In this document: in pieces, positions 27,918 through 39,101 of the stretch
Layout: every line of letters starts with the position of its first letter
Position numbering within the stretch: the first letter of the stretch is position 1
Origin: Ferrimonas lipolytica
Lineage (GTDB): Bacteria > Pseudomonadota > Gammaproteobacteria > Enterobacterales > Shewanellaceae
Assembly: GCF_012295575.1 (NCBI RefSeq)
Contig: NZ_CP051180.1
Coordinates: 1,426,001 to 1,490,000, forward strand
Length of the DNA stretch: 64,000 nt
Direction: 5' to 3'
Program-made: the position numbers and the translations under genes
The notes under the pieces: model-generated
What the model saw: only the letters and a program-made list of their open reading frames with translations
The model's database searches: none
What the model was told of the DNA's origin: nothing

Positions 27918-29066
27918 TTAATCGCCGTCGAGGCCCTGGATCCGTTGAATTTGCCCCCATGACTTACACGAGGGGCAATGCCAGTGAAGGCTATGGCCAG
28001 GAAACCCACATTGAAGACAACGATATTTGGGTCTTAATCTAATCTGTTTTTCTACCAAGTCGCTTAGCAGCAATAGGCTGTCTCGGCTCGAGTCTGAAGC
28101 CATTGCGTCCGCATGAAGCTTCATCAAGTGGTGAAAGCCTTTCATGGTTGGCTGGCGTTTTAGCTGCGCTAGGATCATTGCTTGCGCATCCTCCGCAGGC
28201 ATCGTATCAGCCAGTGCCAGCGTCACCGTTGCGGACTGATGTTTATCGAGCACACTATGCAGCATTTGCTGGTATTCAGGCTCTAAATTTTGCTGTTGAA
28301 ACGGTTGTATCGCTTGAGGCAACGTCTCTGCAAACCATTCAGGACAATGAGTGGTAATCATGCTGAGTACATTAATGGCGCGATCGAACTGCTGTTGCTC
28401 ACAATACGCCTTAAACTGCGCGATATAGGCACGACCACAGCGCTGATCAAGTTTTATCGCTTGCTGCCAGTAGCCAAAACGCTCTTTGTCGTCTTTGCTT
28501 TCATCGGCTAACTGACAATAAAAATGGGCGAGTTGAGGCTGAAGCTGTTTGCGGTTCGCGCGTTTAAAGCGTTTAACTAGATTGATCGCTTTCCACCACT
28601 CCTTAGTGGCTTGATATACTGATAACAGTTGCTTCTCAGCTTCATCACTGTGATCTGGCTCCTTTATCAATTGCACTAAGATCTCTTCAGCACGGTCAAA
28701 CAAACCGGCAGCCAAATAGTCCTTAGCTAGCTCCATCATCGCCATATCTTTTTGTTCTAGCGACAGGCTTGGGCGAGCAATCAAGTTTTGATGTAAGCGG
28801 ATGGAGCGATCCACCTCACCGCGTTTGCGGAAAAGGTTTCCTAGCGATAAGTGGGTATCAAAGGTATGAGAGTCAACTTGAAGCAGTTCGATAAACCGAT
28901 CTACCGCTTTATCTGGCTGATCAGACAGTAAAAAGTTTAACCCTTCAAAGTAATTCTTAGTCAGGTTGTCGCTGCTGCGTTGCTGAGTAATACGGTTGCT
29001 TCTTTTGCCCATATACCAGCCGTAGGCTGCTGCTATCGGCAGAAGCAAAAAAAGCAGTTCAAGCAT
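27918..29066 (-). CDS. lapB: lipopolysaccharide assembly protein LapB
   Basis: 382 residues: an N-terminal membrane anchor (about 1-17), about eight tetratricopeptide repeats, and a C-terminal rubredoxin-like metal-binding domain YRCLQCGF...HWHCPSCKSW with two CxxC pairs. LapB recruits LpxC to FtsH and so limits lipid A synthesis; it acts with LapA on the cytoplasmic face. Its ATG overlaps the lapA TGA by one base. Confidence 0.94.
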   Translation of the reverse strand: MLELLFLLLPIAAAYGWYMGKRSNRITQQRSSDNLTKNYFEGLNFLLSDQPDKAVDRFIELLQVDSHTFDTHLSLGNLFRKRGEVDRSIRLHQNLIARPSLSLEQKDMAMMELAKDYLAAGLFDRAEEILVQLIKEPDHSDEAEKQLLSVYQATKEWWKAINLVKRFKRANRKQLQPQLAHFYCQLADESKDDKERFGYWQQAIKLDQRCGRAYIAQFKAYCEQQQFDRAINVLSMITTHCPEWFAETLPQAIQPFQQQNLEPEYQQMLHSVLDKHQSATVTLALADTMPAEDAQAMILAQLKRQPTMKGFHHLMKLHADAMASDSSRDSLLLLSDLVEKQIRLRPKYRCLQCGFPGHSLHWHCPSCKSWGQIQRIQGLDGD

Positions 29067-29329
29067 CAGCTAGTGGTTTCTGACGTTTGCTTTGCTAAAC
29101 GCGCCTTCATACCACGAATGGTCACCTTCTGACGTACGATGATAGCAAATGCCATCAGCCAACTGATGGTGAAACCGGCTAAGAACATTGCTCCAACGAT
29201 CCAAGAAAGGGCAAACTCTCCCTGAGCGATGAAGTAGTTAACCTCAACCAACTGATTATTACGGGCGCCAAACGCCATGGTAACGATGAACAGTACAGCG
29301 ATCACTGCCGTAACTAAAAATGCTTTCAC
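29066..29329 (-). CDS. lapA: lipopolysaccharide assembly protein LapA
   Basis: 87-residue inner-membrane protein with two helices (about 2-20 and 42-64) linked by ARNNQLVEVNYFIAQGEF, a DUF1049 signature (compare GAQNDQQVTFNYLLAQGEY in E. coli). GTG at 29329 aligns the protein with E. coli LapA; the open frame continues upstream to 29374 but that extension is hydrophilic and unsupported. The C-terminus is basic (RQKVTIRGMKARLAKQ). Confidence 0.88.
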   Translation of the reverse strand: MKAFLVTAVIAVLFIVTMAFGARNNQLVEVNYFIAQGEFALSWIVGAMFLAGFTISWLMAFAIIVRQKVTIRGMKARLAKQTSETTS

Positions 29330-29654
29330 GATCTTGCCTTTAACCCAAAGGAAATTAACCGAATTATCCAACAAAAAACGTTTTCAAGCCACTATTACCA
29401 AGTAGATTAAATAGTTGATCTCATCAGATACGCGCACAAAGGCCGCATGTAGGCACACACCCGTAGGGATAACGCGAACTCTCCGCAGACCAAATCATGA
29501 TAACAGCAGGCTTTAAGGACCGCATCCAAGCTGATACTTACGCTGTTGATCAATCTGACTTTCGAACTAATTAACGGTCTAGCAATTGTTTGGCAGTAGT
29601 TACTTTGAATTTAGATAACGGCGTAAACAATTAATACAGCTAACAAAAAGGCAT
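29330..29654. other. intergenic region between lapA and ihfB
   Basis: 325 bases with no recognised gene, repeat or RNA. CTTGAAA near 29380 (minus strand) is reminiscent of a -35 element for lapA, whose E. coli counterpart is heat-inducible, but no matching -10 was found. Confidence 0.4.
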
Positions 29655-29686
29655 AAAAAAACCCCGCGAAAATCGCGGGGTTTTTT
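29655..29686 (-). terminator. terminator after ihfB
   Basis: AAAAAACCCCGCGA, 3-4 base loop, TCGCGGGGTTTTTT: a very stable stem with T-run on the minus strand, ending the gyrA-ihfB gene run and separating it from lapA. Confidence 0.93.
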
Positions 29687-29696
29687 AACAACAAAC

Positions 29697-29978
29697 TTAG
29701 GCGTTATTCACGCGCTCGCGCAATTCCTTGCCCGGTTTGAAATGTGGAACATACTTGCCGTTAAGTTCTACCGATTGCCCAGTCTTAGGATTACGCCCAA
29801 CACGAGGGGCACGATAGTGCAATGAGAAGCTACCGAACCCACGGATTTCGATGCGATCACCGTTCTCCAGTGCGCCCGCCATCTGCTCGATCATCTCTTT
29901 AATGGCACCTTCCACATCCTTACAGGAAAGGTGCGACTGCTTGCTGGCAAGTCGTTCAATAAGTTCGGATTTTGTCAT
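29697..29978 (-). CDS. ihfB: integration host factor subunit beta
   Basis: 93 residues, DNA-bending histone-like protein. [42 protein letters not shown] and [15 protein letters not shown] cover the dimer core and the beta arm with the proline (NPKTG) that intercalates in the minor groove. It is downstream of rpsA, as in most gammaproteobacteria. Confidence 0.96.
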   Translation of the reverse strand: MTKSELIERLASKQSHLSCKDVEGAIKEMIEQMAGALENGDRIEIRGFGSFSLHYRAPRVGRNPKTGQSVELNGKYVPHFKPGKELRERVNNA

Positions 29979-30045
29979 CCTCGCTCTCCTGAATAGCCAA
30001 AATACAGTCGCCTATGGGAGGCTATACCTCCCATTTTGCAGGCGA

Positions 30046-31716
30046 TTAGTCGTTGCGTGCAGCTTTGAAAGCTTCAGCCATCGCGCTAGAGAACACAGTT
30101 TCTTCTTTCTGGTTCAAAGTTTCGATAGCTTCTTTTTCTTCAGCTTCGTCTTTCGCACGGATAGACAAGGAGATAGTGCGGTTCTTACGGTCTACGCCCA
30201 TAATCTTCGCTTCAACTTGCTCACCAGCGTTCAGAACGGTGCTCGCGTCTTCGATACGGTCACGAGAAATGTCAGCTACACGGATGTAACCTTCAGCGTT
30301 CTCGCCCAACTCAACGGTTGCGCCTTTAGCGTCAACTGCAGTGATGGTACCAATAACGATAGTACCTTTTTTGTTGTCTGCTAGGTACTTGTTGAACGGA
30401 TCTTCTTCGATCTGCTTAACACCCAGAGAGATACGCTCGCGCTCAGGATCAACAGACAGTACAACTGCGTTGATTTCGTCGCCCTTCTTGAAGTCACGAA
30501 CAGCTTCATCGCTGTTAGCAGCCCAAGAGATATCAGACAGGTGAACCAGACCGTCGATGCCGCCGTCCAAGCCGATGAAGATACCGAAGTCAGTGATAGA
30601 CTTGATCTTACCGGTAACCTTGTCGCCTTTAGCGAAGTTCTGAGAGAAGTCTTCCCATGGGTTAGACTTACACTGTTTCAGACCCAAGGAGATGCGACGA
30701 CGCTCTTCATCGATGTCCAGAACCATAACTTCCACAGAATCACCCAGGTTAACAACCTTAGATGGGTGGATGTTCTTGTTGGTCCAATCCATTTCAGAAA
30801 CGTGTACCAGACCTTCAACGCCTTCTTCGATTTCAACGAAGCAACCGTAGTCAGTCAGGTTGGTAACGCGACCAGTCAGGCGTGCGCCTTCTGGGTAACG
30901 GTTAGCGATAGAAACCCATGGATCTTCACCCAGTTGCTTCAGACCCAGAGATACACGGGTACGCTCACGGTCAAACTTCAGAACCTTAACGTTGATTTCG
31001 TCACCAACGTTAACGATTTCAGAAGGATGCTTAACGCGCTTCCAAGCCATATCAGTGATGTGCAGCAGGCCGTCAACACCGCCCAGATCTACGAACGCGC
31101 CGTAGTCGGTCAGGTTCTTAACGATACCTTTAACTTCTTGGCCTTCAGCCAAGTTTTCTAGCAGCTGCTCACGCTCAACAGAGTTTTCAGATTCGATAAC
31201 TGCACGACGAGAAACAACAACGTTGTTACGCTTCTGGTCAAGCTTGATTACTTTGAATTCTAAGTCTTTGCCTTCCAAGTGCAGAGTGTCACGCACTGGA
31301 CGAACGTCAACCAAAGAACCAGGCAAGAATGCACGGATGCCGTCTAATTCAACAGTAAAGCCACCTTTAACTTTGCCGTTGATAACACCGATAACAGTCT
31401 CTTGCTCTTCGTAAGCTTTCTCCAAGCGTACCCAAGCTTCGTGGCGCTTAGCTTTCTCGCGAGACAGTTGAGTCTCACCGAAGCCATCTTCGATAGCGTC
31501 TAGAGCAACGTCTACTTCAGAACCAACTTCAATTTCAAGTTCGCCTTTAGCGTTCTTGAACTGTTCAGCAGGGATTGGGGACTCGGATTTCAGGCCAGCG
31601 TCAACCAGAACGATACCGTTCTCGATTGCAATTACAGTACCTTTAACGATTGCACCTGGACGAGTTTCCAGTTGTTGCAACGACTCTTCAAACAGTTGAG
31701 CAAATGATTCAGTCAT
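30046..31716 (-). CDS. rpsA: 30S ribosomal protein S1
   Basis: 556 residues with six S1 (OB-fold) repeats, each recognisable by GxVxxxxxxGxxVxL-type cores: [91 protein letters not shown] and [17 protein letters not shown]. The first two bind the ribosome and the others mRNA. The length matches the E. coli protein. The first base of the gene is 94 bases after the cmk stop; the untranslated leader could support autoregulation (inference). Confidence 0.97.
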   Translation of the reverse strand: MTESFAQLFEESLQQLETRPGAIVKGTVIAIENGIVLVDAGLKSESPIPAEQFKNAKGELEIEVGSEVDVALDAIEDGFGETQLSREKAKRHEAWVRLEKAYEEQETVIGVINGKVKGGFTVELDGIRAFLPGSLVDVRPVRDTLHLEGKDLEFKVIKLDQKRNNVVVSRRAVIESENSVEREQLLENLAEGQEVKGIVKNLTDYGAFVDLGGVDGLLHITDMAWKRVKHPSEIVNVGDEINVKVLKFDRERTRVSLGLKQLGEDPWVSIANRYPEGARLTGRVTNLTDYGCFVEIEEGVEGLVHVSEMDWTNKNIHPSKVVNLGDSVEVMVLDIDEERRRISLGLKQCKSNPWEDFSQNFAKGDKVTGKIKSITDFGIFIGLDGGIDGLVHLSDISWAANSDEAVRDFKKGDEINAVVLSVDPERERISLGVKQIEEDPFNKYLADNKKGTIVIGTITAVDAKGATVELGENAEGYIRVADISRDRIEDASTVLNAGEQVEAKIMGVDRKNRTISLSIRAKDEAEEKEAIETLNQKEETVFSSAMAEAFKAARND

Positions 31717-31810
31717 GAATATTCTTTTAAATTTAGGTCATCCACGGCCATCCTGGACGCGGGGTTGTTGTCCTTTGCCTATTTCATCCTTGAAGTAGAC
31801 GCTAATTGGA

Positions 31811-32503
31811 TTACGCCGATTTAACGCAATCCACTTTGGTTACTACGTAATTGATGACCACATCAACCACTTGGTCGATGTTCAACGACGTAGTGTCAAT
31901 TTCCAGTGCATCCTCAGCAGGCTTAAGTGGAGCAACCTTACGGTTAGCATCACGGTAGTCCCGATCTTGGATCTCTGTCAAAAGGCGGTCAATGCTAACA
32001 TCATAGCCTTTATCCTTCAACTGAGCGTAACGACGTTTCGCACGTTCTTCTGCGCTTGCGGTTAAAAAAATCTTAGCTTCAGCGTCAGTAAACACCACAG
32101 TTCCCATATCGCGGCCGTCAGCAATCAAGCCGGGACTCTGACGAAATGCTCGTTGTCGACGCAGTAGCGCCTCACGAACGCGGGGGAACACCGCAACTTT
32201 CGAAGCTGCGTCGGCACACTCTTGGCTGCGGATCTCGGTGGAAACGTCTTCCCCCTCTAAGATCACGCGAACGCCTTCGTCATGTGGTACGAACTGCACG
32301 TCAAGATGAGCAGCCAACAACGCAAGCGCGTCTTCGTTGCCCAAGTCAACATTATGATGCAATGCCGCTAGCGCCAGCACGCGAAATGTCGCGCCAGAGT
32401 CCAGCAAATGCCAACCCAAACGATCGGCAAGCACTTGGCAAATAGTACCTTTACCTGCGCCGCTTGGGCCGTCAATGGTAATAACCGGTGCCTGTTCAGG
32501 CAT
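31811..32503 (-). CDS. cmk: cytidylate kinase
   Basis: 230 residues, P-loop kinase converting CMP/dCMP to the diphosphates. [19 protein letters not shown] holds the P-loop, [13 protein letters not shown] and [16 protein letters not shown] the substrate and lid residues. ATG at 32503 has GGAGGAT just upstream; the longer open frame to 32578 has no such site and would add 25 residues not found in the family. Downstream of aroA, upstream of rpsA. Confidence 0.95.
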   Translation of the reverse strand: MPEQAPVITIDGPSGAGKGTICQVLADRLGWHLLDSGATFRVLALAALHHNVDLGNEDALALLAAHLDVQFVPHDEGVRVILEGEDVSTEIRSQECADAASKVAVFPRVREALLRRQRAFRQSPGLIADGRDMGTVVFTDAEAKIFLTASAEERAKRRYAQLKDKGYDVSIDRLLTEIQDRDYRDANRKVAPLKPAEDALEIDTTSLNIDQVVDVVINYVVTKVDCVKSA

Positions 32504-32631
32504 AGTTATCCTCCAAAAAGTTTTGAGCACTACGTTGTTAACGCAGCGCTCGATGAAAATGCGACCGATATTATACACACTTAATATCTTTTCGTATCAG
32601 AATTAAAATAAGAGCTTATTGCTAATAATGA

Positions 32632-33915
32632 CTAATTGCTGATCCGATGTAATTGGTCAAAGTAATCAGGGAAGGTTTTAGCGGTACAATCCGGATCGTT
32701 AATGGTTACTTGCTGGCCGCCAACGGCGAGCATCGAAAAGCACATCGCCATGCGGTGGTCATTATAGGTGTCGATTGCCGCGTGTTGTAGTGGTGCTGGC
32801 GTAACACTGATGTAATCTTGACCTTCATCCACCGTAGCTCCCACTTTACGCAACTCAGTTGCCATCGCTGCTAACCGATCGGTTTCCTTTACTCGCCAAT
32901 TGTAAATATTACGGATGGTAGTGGTACCTTCGGCAAATAACGCAACCGTAGCGATGGTCATCGCCGCATCAGGAATATGGTTCATATCCATATCAATGCC
33001 TTTCAATGGCGCTCCGGTCGCGACAATGTAATCATCGTGCCAATCGATAGTTGCGCCCATCGCTGCGAGTACATCAGCAAAATACTTATCCCCTTGCAGA
33101 CTTAACCGCCCAACACCATGGACAGCAACTGGCCCATGGCCAAGTGCTCCGGCCGCTAAAAAGTACGAGGCTGATGAGGCATCGCCCTCAACCAGAAACC
33201 GACCCGGAGCGATATAGCGTTGCCCTGCTTTAACTATGAGTTGCTGATATTCATTGTTATCGACAGTAACGCCAAAGCGCGCCATCAAGGCGATAGTGAT
33301 ATCGATATAAGGCTTCGACACCAGATCGCCGATAACGTTGATCACTAAGTCTTGGTTGATCAATGGCGCAGTCATCAACAATGCGGTTAAGAACTGCGAC
33401 GAGATTGACCCATCAATATCAACACTGCCGCCATGCAATGTCCCGCCGCTTATCTTCAATGGCGGGAAGCCATCATCCTGCAGATACTCAACCTGTGCAC
33501 CAAGCTTACGCAGGGCATCAATTTGGTGACCAATTGGTCGCTCAGACATCCGCTCTTCACCAGTGAGCACGTATTCGCCCTGCCCTACCGTTAACGCTGC
33601 GGCCAATGGCCTCATCGCTGTGCCAGCATTTCCAAGATAGAGCTCTAAAGGTTGCTCAGCTTGCGCTAATAAACCGCCATTACCCTCAATCTCAATTTCA
33701 CCTTGTGCTTGATTAAGCCAGCGCCATTTGACCTGCAGCGACGTCAGGGCGGCCAGCATGTGGCGGACATCATCAGAGTCAAGTAGGTTCGATAACACTG
33801 TTGTTCCAGTGGCAACCGCCGCCAATAACAGGGCTCGATTAGAGATACTCTTCGAGCCCGGCAGACGGATCTCACCACTGACACTAGCAATCGGTTCGAG
33901 GGTAATTTGTTTCAT
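32632..33915 (-). CDS. aroA: 3-phosphoshikimate 1-carboxyvinyltransferase (EPSP synthase)
   Basis: Sixth step of the shikimate pathway, 427 residues. [16 protein letters not shown] is the phosphoenolpyruvate/shikimate-3-phosphate binding signature, with [15 protein letters not shown] and [20 protein letters not shown]. The GNAGTAMRP form is the class I, glyphosate-sensitive type. It lies 10 bases downstream of hisC. Confidence 0.96.
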   Translation of the reverse strand: MKQITLEPIASVSGEIRLPGSKSISNRALLLAAVATGTTVLSNLLDSDDVRHMLAALTSLQVKWRWLNQAQGEIEIEGNGGLLAQAEQPLELYLGNAGTAMRPLAAALTVGQGEYVLTGEERMSERPIGHQIDALRKLGAQVEYLQDDGFPPLKISGGTLHGGSVDIDGSISSQFLTALLMTAPLINQDLVINVIGDLVSKPYIDITIALMARFGVTVDNNEYQQLIVKAGQRYIAPGRFLVEGDASSASYFLAAGALGHGPVAVHGVGRLSLQGDKYFADVLAAMGATIDWHDDYIVATGAPLKGIDMDMNHIPDAAMTIATVALFAEGTTTIRNIYNWRVKETDRLAAMATELRKVGATVDEGQDYISVTPAPLQHAAIDTYNDHRMAMCFSMLAVGGQQVTINDPDCTAKTFPDYFDQLHRISN

Positions 33916-33925
33916 GCGCTTCCTT

Positions 33926-35038
33926 TTATTTTTTGGTCGCTAATATTTCATTAAGCGCCGCCATCAGGCGGTCATTTTCTTGCACCAGACCAATACTGAT
34001 TCGTAGATGGTTTGGCATACCGTAGCCACCGATTGGGCGAACGATAACTCCCTGCTGGAGTAGTTTACGGTAGACCGATTGCGCGTCATCAACCTGGACG
34101 GTAAGAAAGTTACCGTAGCTAGGGATGTAATCGATCTTATTATCATCACACCATTGAGTTAAACGCGCCATCTCTTGGCTATTCAACAGCACACTTTGGT
34201 TAACGTAATCGCTGTCATCGAGAACCGCTTCAGCGGCTGCCAGCGCCAGCATATTGCAGTTAAACGGCTCACGAACACGATTGAGCAGATCGGCCAGTTC
34301 TGGCGTCGATACCAAATAACCAACCCGTAAACCGGCCAGACCAAAAGCTTTGGAGAAGGTTCGGGTAACCACTAGGTTTGGATAATCACTGATCCAGCCA
34401 ATTGAATTAGCACGCTCAGCTACGGGCACATACTCAAAATAGGCTTCGTCTAACACCACAATGACCTGTTCAGGCACTTTAGCTAGGAATTGCTGCAGCT
34501 GCAGTGGGGTTAGGAATGTTCCGGTTGGATTATTCGGATTCGCAATACAGATCATCCGCGTTTTTGCAGTAACTGCCGCTAACATTGCATCAAGATCGTG
34601 ACCCCAATCCACCGACGGAATTGCTACGCTTGTGGCGCCAGCACTTTGAGTAAGCAAGGCGTACACGATAAACGCGTGCTTATCGAAGATCACTTCGTCG
34701 CCAGAGCTAACAAAGGTTCGAAACAGAATTTCAAGTACTTCGTTAGAGCCATTACCTAACGTAAGTTGGTCAGCGTCAACGCCGCAGTAGTTGGTTAATT
34801 TCTGTTTGAGATAGAAGCCATTAGCGTCTGGATAACGCGCTAATTCAACACTCGCTTTAGCGATTGCCGCTGCGGCTTTCGGGCTTAATCCCAGAGGATT
34901 CTCGTTGGAAGCTAACTTGATGATGTTGCTAATGCCAAGTTCACGTTCCAGCTCTTCTACCGGCTTGCCTGGTTGATACGGGTGTAAACCGTTAACGCCT
35001 TCATTAGCGAGTGCTTTGATATCTAAAGCCAAATCCAT
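33926..35038 (-). CDS. hisC: histidinol-phosphate aminotransferase (HisC2 type)
   Basis: PLP-dependent aminotransferase, 370 residues. [52 protein letters not shown] and the PLP-lysine block [18 protein letters not shown] are present. The [17 protein letters not shown] start is the form found in hisC genes between serC and aroA in Pseudomonas, where the product may act on aromatic keto acids as well as imidazole acetol phosphate. ATG at 35038 follows GAGGA; an in-frame upstream ATG at 35074 is less likely. Confidence 0.93.
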   Translation of the reverse strand: MDLALDIKALANEGVNGLHPYQPGKPVEELERELGISNIIKLASNENPLGLSPKAAAAIAKASVELARYPDANGFYLKQKLTNYCGVDADQLTLGNGSNEVLEILFRTFVSSGDEVIFDKHAFIVYALLTQSAGATSVAIPSVDWGHDLDAMLAAVTAKTRMICIANPNNPTGTFLTPLQLQQFLAKVPEQVIVVLDEAYFEYVPVAERANSIGWISDYPNLVVTRTFSKAFGLAGLRVGYLVSTPELADLLNRVREPFNCNMLALAAAEAVLDDSDYVNQSVLLNSQEMARLTQWCDDNKIDYIPSYGNFLTVQVDDAQSVYRKLLQQGVIVRPIGGYGMPNHLRISIGLVQENDRLMAALNEILATKK

Positions 35039-35093
35039 TTCCTCGTTGTTGTTGCCAGCCTGCGCAGGCAACAATGCAAGGCAGGCTTGGCGC

Positions 35094-36161
35094 TTATTGG
35101 TGGGATTGTGCGAATTTATCCATAAAGTCGATAAGCGCAGCGATTCCTGCCATCGGCATGGCGTTATAGATGCTGGCGCGCATACCGCCGACCATACGGT
35201 GTCCCTTGAGAGCTAACAAGCCTTGGCTTTCCGCTTCTGCGAGAAAACGTTGGTTAAGCTCAGCATCATGCAACTGGAACGTTACATTCATTTCCGAACG
35301 AAATGATGGGTTAACCTCATTTCGATAGAAGCTACTGTCGTCAATAAATTGGTACAGCGCTTGTGCTTTGCTCTGATTTCGCTGTTCCATTTGCGCAACA
35401 CCACCTAATCCTTTGACCCACTTAAATACTTCACCAGCAAGATACCAAGCGAAGGTAGGCGGTGTGTTGTACATGGAGTCATTATCTTGAGCCAATTGAT
35501 AGTTGAGGATTGCCGGGGTCGCTGTGTGCTGTTGGCCGATTAAATCACGACGAACAATAACCAAGGTCAAACCGGCTGGGCCGACGTTCTTTTGTGCACC
35601 AGCATAGATTAGTCCGAACTTTGATACGTCAATATCACGGCCAAGAATACAGGACGACATATCTGCCACTAATGGCGAATTGCAACTTGGGATATCGTAG
35701 ATGGCAACGCCATCTACGGTCTCGTTAGGACAATAGTGAACGTAATCATAACCACTAGTATCGCCAAACAGACTCAAATCGATGTCGCCTTTGCCAATGC
35801 GAATATCGCGCACATCAACATCACCAAATTTAGCCGCTTCTTTGGCCGCAGCCACAGACCACTGACCGGATTCAATGTAGAGCGCCTTACCACCAGTCTT
35901 TAAGAGATTTAGTGGAATTGCAGAGAATTGTCCGCGGGCACCACCATGCATAAACAGCACGGCGTAGTTGTCAGGGATGCGCATTAGGTCGCGCAGGTTC
36001 TGTTCAGCTTCTTCGGCGACTTGAGTAAACTCTGCACTGCGGTGTGACAGTTCCATTACCGAAACACCCAGATCGTTATAATCACAAAGCTGTCTTTGCG
36101 CTTGTTGCATAACCTCGGTTGGCAACATTGCAGGGCCAGCGCAAAAGTTAAATGTGGTCAT
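35094..36161 (-). CDS. serC: phosphoserine aminotransferase
   Basis: Serine and pyridoxal biosynthesis; 355 residues. FNFCAGPAMLPTEVMQQAQ, SVMELSHRS, MHGGARGQFSA, CPNETVDGV and the PLP-lysine segment YAGAQKNVGPAGLTLVIV are diagnostic. ATG at 36161 is taken rather than 36167, because AGGGA abuts the first ATG but lies 7 bases before the second. It lies just after gyrA in the serC-hisC-aroA-cmk-rpsA run. Confidence 0.95.
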   Translation of the reverse strand: MTTFNFCAGPAMLPTEVMQQAQRQLCDYNDLGVSVMELSHRSAEFTQVAEEAEQNLRDLMRIPDNYAVLFMHGGARGQFSAIPLNLLKTGGKALYIESGQWSVAAAKEAAKFGDVDVRDIRIGKGDIDLSLFGDTSGYDYVHYCPNETVDGVAIYDIPSCNSPLVADMSSCILGRDIDVSKFGLIYAGAQKNVGPAGLTLVIVRRDLIGQQHTATPAILNYQLAQDNDSMYNTPPTFAWYLAGEVFKWVKGLGGVAQMEQRNQSKAQALYQFIDDSSFYRNEVNPSFRSEMNVTFQLHDAELNQRFLAEAESQGLLALKGHRMVGGMRASIYNAMPMAGIAALIDFMDKFAQSHQ

Positions 36162-36178
36162 TATCATTCCCTAGATAC

Positions 36179-36207
36179 AACACGGGCGCCATATAGGCGC
36201 CCGTGTT
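36179..36207. terminator. stable hairpin between gyrA and serC
   Basis: 12-bp perfect stem AACACGGGCGCC / GGCGCCCGTGTT with a 5-base loop. There is no T-run on the minus side, so it may be an mRNA-stabilising or attenuating hairpin rather than a full terminator. Confidence 0.6.
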
Positions 36208-36217
36208 TCAGTTTGAC

Positions 36218-38914
36218 TTACTCTTCGTTAGCGCTTTGGTCAGCATCATCTGCCGCCGGCACTTCCGCAGTTGGAGCGTCGGTTTGCTCTGCAACCTCAC
36301 CCTCTTCGCCTAACTCGTTTTCAACGTCGTCGATCTCATCAATTCGTTGCAACGCCACAACCTGCTCTTCCTCACCGGTACGGATAAGAATCACACCTTG
36401 GGTGTTACGACCAACCTCAGACACTTCAGATACGCGAGTTCGAACCAGAGTGCCACCATTGGTGATCATCATGATTTCATCTTTCTCGCTGACCTGAACT
36501 GCACCAATTACCGCTCCATTTCGCTCGCTTACCTTGATGGAGATAACCCCTTTGGTTGCACGGCTCTTGGTTGGGTATTCTGATTCAGCAGTACGCTTGC
36601 CGTAACCATTTTCGGTCACAGTAAGAATATGACCATCACCACGAGGGATAATCATCGATACTACTTTCTGATCGCCTTCCAACGCGATACCACGAACACC
36701 CGCTGCAGTGCGGCCCATGGCACGCAATGCTTGCAGTGGCTCGTTAGTTTCTGGATCAAGCTTAGGCAAACCAGTTTCAGAGTCACGCTGAATCTCGTTG
36801 AAACGGACGACCTTACCGGCGTCAGAGAACAGCATTACGTCGTTATCACCTTCAGTAATATCAACGCCAATTAGTTCATCTTCGTCGTTCAAGTTAATTG
36901 CACGGATACCGGAAGACAGTGGGCGGCTGTATGCGCTCAAAGCCGTCTTCTTCACCGTACCTTTGGCGGTAGCGAAAATGATGAACTTGTTCGGATCATA
37001 TTCGTCAACCGGCAAGATAGCGGTAATACGTTCATCATCACCTAACGGCAACAAGTTAACGATTGGCCGGCCTCGTGCAGTACGGGATGCCAATGGCAAC
37101 TGGAATACGCGCATCCAATACACTTTACCGATACTAGAGAAACACAAAATGGTGTCGTGGGTATTAGCAACCAGCAGCCTCTCAATGAAGTCTTCATCCT
37201 TCATTCGGGTTGCTGCTTTACCTTTACCACCGCGACGCTGTGCTTCGTAATCGCTCAGCGGCTGGTACTTAACGTAACCTTCATGCGACAACGTGACGAC
37301 AACATCTTCTTGAGTGATCAAGTCTTCCATGTTGATGTCGGCTGACGAGGCACTGATTTCAGTTTTACGTTCATCACCGAAGTTGGCTTTCACCTCCTCC
37401 AGCTCTTCACGAATCACTTCCATCAAGCGTTCGGTGCTAGCCAAAATGTGTAGCAATTCAGCAATCTGAAGCAACAATTCGCGGTATTCGCCAAGGATAC
37501 TTTCGTGTTCCATGCCGGTTAGCTTGTGCAAGCGCAGATCCAAGATCGCTTTGGCCTGCTCTTCGGTCAGGTAATATTTACCATCGCGAATACCGTAATG
37601 CGGTTCCAACCACTCTGGGCGAGCAGCGTCGTCACCTGCTTTTTCAAGCATCGAAGCAACGTTACCTAAATCCCAACCTTGATCTTGTAGGGCTTGGCGC
37701 GCTTCTGCTGGTGTTGCAGCGTTACGGATCAGTTCAATAACCGGATCGATGTTGGCAAGCGCAATGGCTAAGCCTTCAAGGATATGGGCACGATCGCGAG
37801 CTTTACGCAGTTCATACACGGTACGACGGGTAACAACTTCACGGCGGTGACGCACGAACGCTTCTAAGGTTTCCTTAAGATTAAAAATCTTAGGTTGACC
37901 GTTAGTCAACGCAACCATATTGATACCAAACACAGTTTGCATCTGAGTTTGAGAGAACAGGTTGTTCAGCACCACTTCTGGCACTTCGTTACGCTTCAAC
38001 TCGATAACGATGCGCATGCCGTCTTTATCGGACTCATCACGCAAGCCGCTAATGCCTTCAATCTTCTTATCTTTAACCAGCTCGGCAATCTTTTCGATTA
38101 GTCGTGCTTTGTTTACCTGATAAGGAAGTTCATTAACGATGATCGCTTCACGACCATTCTTATCGGTCTCAACTTCAGTTACCGAACGAACGTAGATTTT
38201 GCCACGACCAGTACGGTAAGCATCAAAGATACCTTTACGACCGTTGATGATACCGCCAGTCGGGAAATCCGGACCTGGGATAACTTCAATCAATTCATCG
38301 ATGCTAACATCAGGATTATCGATTACGGTCAAACAACCATCTACCACTTCCGTCAAGTTATGCGGAGGGATGTTAGTTGCCATACCTACCGCAATACCAG
38401 AGGCACCGTTTACCAGAAGGTTCGGTACTCTTGTTGGTAGTACTGCAGGAATGTGCTCAGTGCCATCATAGTTCGGCACATAGTCGACAGTATCCTTGTC
38501 TAGATCCGCCAGCAACTGGTGCGCGATCTTGTCCATACGCACTTCGGTGTAACGCATTGCTGCGGCGGAGTCGCCATCAACAGAACCGAAGTTACCTTGG
38601 CCATCAACCAAGGTATAGCGTAGCGAGAAAGGCTGCGCCATACGAACGATTGTATCGTAAACGGCGCTGTCGCCGTGTGGGTGATATTTACCAATTACAT
38701 CACCAACCACACGAGCTGATTTTTTGTAGGGCTTGTTCCAATCGTTGCCCAACTCGTTCATTGCAAATAGCACGCGACGGTGTACTGGTTTCAGTCCGTC
38801 TCGTACATCAGGCAAAGCACGTCCAACAATAACGCTCATGGCGTAATCGAGGTAAGAGGTTCTCATCTCTTCTTCGATGTTAATTGGCGTGATTTCTTTG
38901 GCCAGATCAGTCAT
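36218..38914 (-). CDS. gyrA: DNA gyrase subunit A
   Basis: 898 residues; breaks and reseals DNA in the gyrase A2B2 complex. The catalytic tyrosine is Y122 ([10 protein letters not shown]). The quinolone-resistance region [19 protein letters not shown] keeps S83 and D87, the quinolone-susceptible residues. The C-terminal domain has the QRRGGKG GyrA-box (about 560) and ends in an acidic tail rich in E and D (about 850-898), as in E. coli. It is the first gene of the minus-strand run and is divergent from ubiG. Confidence 0.97.
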   Translation of the reverse strand: MTDLAKEITPINIEEEMRTSYLDYAMSVIVGRALPDVRDGLKPVHRRVLFAMNELGNDWNKPYKKSARVVGDVIGKYHPHGDSAVYDTIVRMAQPFSLRYTLVDGQGNFGSVDGDSAAAMRYTEVRMDKIAHQLLADLDKDTVDYVPNYDGTEHIPAVLPTRVPNLLVNGASGIAVGMATNIPPHNLTEVVDGCLTVIDNPDVSIDELIEVIPGPDFPTGGIINGRKGIFDAYRTGRGKIYVRSVTEVETDKNGREAIIVNELPYQVNKARLIEKIAELVKDKKIEGISGLRDESDKDGMRIVIELKRNEVPEVVLNNLFSQTQMQTVFGINMVALTNGQPKIFNLKETLEAFVRHRREVVTRRTVYELRKARDRAHILEGLAIALANIDPVIELIRNAATPAEARQALQDQGWDLGNVASMLEKAGDDAARPEWLEPHYGIRDGKYYLTEEQAKAILDLRLHKLTGMEHESILGEYRELLLQIAELLHILASTERLMEVIREELEEVKANFGDERKTEISASSADINMEDLITQEDVVVTLSHEGYVKYQPLSDYEAQRRGGKGKAATRMKDEDFIERLLVANTHDTILCFSSIGKVYWMRVFQLPLASRTARGRPIVNLLPLGDDERITAILPVDEYDPNKFIIFATAKGTVKKTALSAYSRPLSSGIRAINLNDEDELIGVDITEGDNDVMLFSDAGKVVRFNEIQRDSETGLPKLDPETNEPLQALRAMGRTAAGVRGIALEGDQKVVSMIIPRGDGHILTVTENGYGKRTAESEYPTKSRATKGVISIKVSERNGAVIGAVQVSEKDEIMMITNGGTLVRTRVSEVSEVGRNTQGVILIRTGEEEQVVALQRIDEIDDVENELGEEGEVAEQTDAPTAEVPAADDADQSANEE

Positions 38915-39101
38915 AAAATGCGCGATCCCCTCACAGCGGCTTCCCCAACGGAACCCGCCCCGGTGCTACCGGATAAAACAGTGGATTTGGATAATAACAC
39001 AAGGATTTAGCATTAGTAGGGCGATCTAACGATTCCCCCATTCATCTGTCGCGGATATAATCAATACGCTCCCAAATAATGTAGGACTTGGCGCTAACAA
39101 T

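Noticed and set aside
30541-31161. 206-codon open frame opposite rpsA
   Set aside because: Antisense shadow of the strongly biased codons of ribosomal protein S1. No ribosome binding site or family match.
35039-35093. GCCTGCGCAGGC palindrome between hisC and serC
   Set aside because: Short, no T-run, within a 55-base gap in a continuous operon. Not a terminator or operator that I can support.
36798-37250. Open frames of 130-150 codons opposite gyrA
   Set aside because: Shadows of a full-length conserved gene, low-complexity serine-rich translation.
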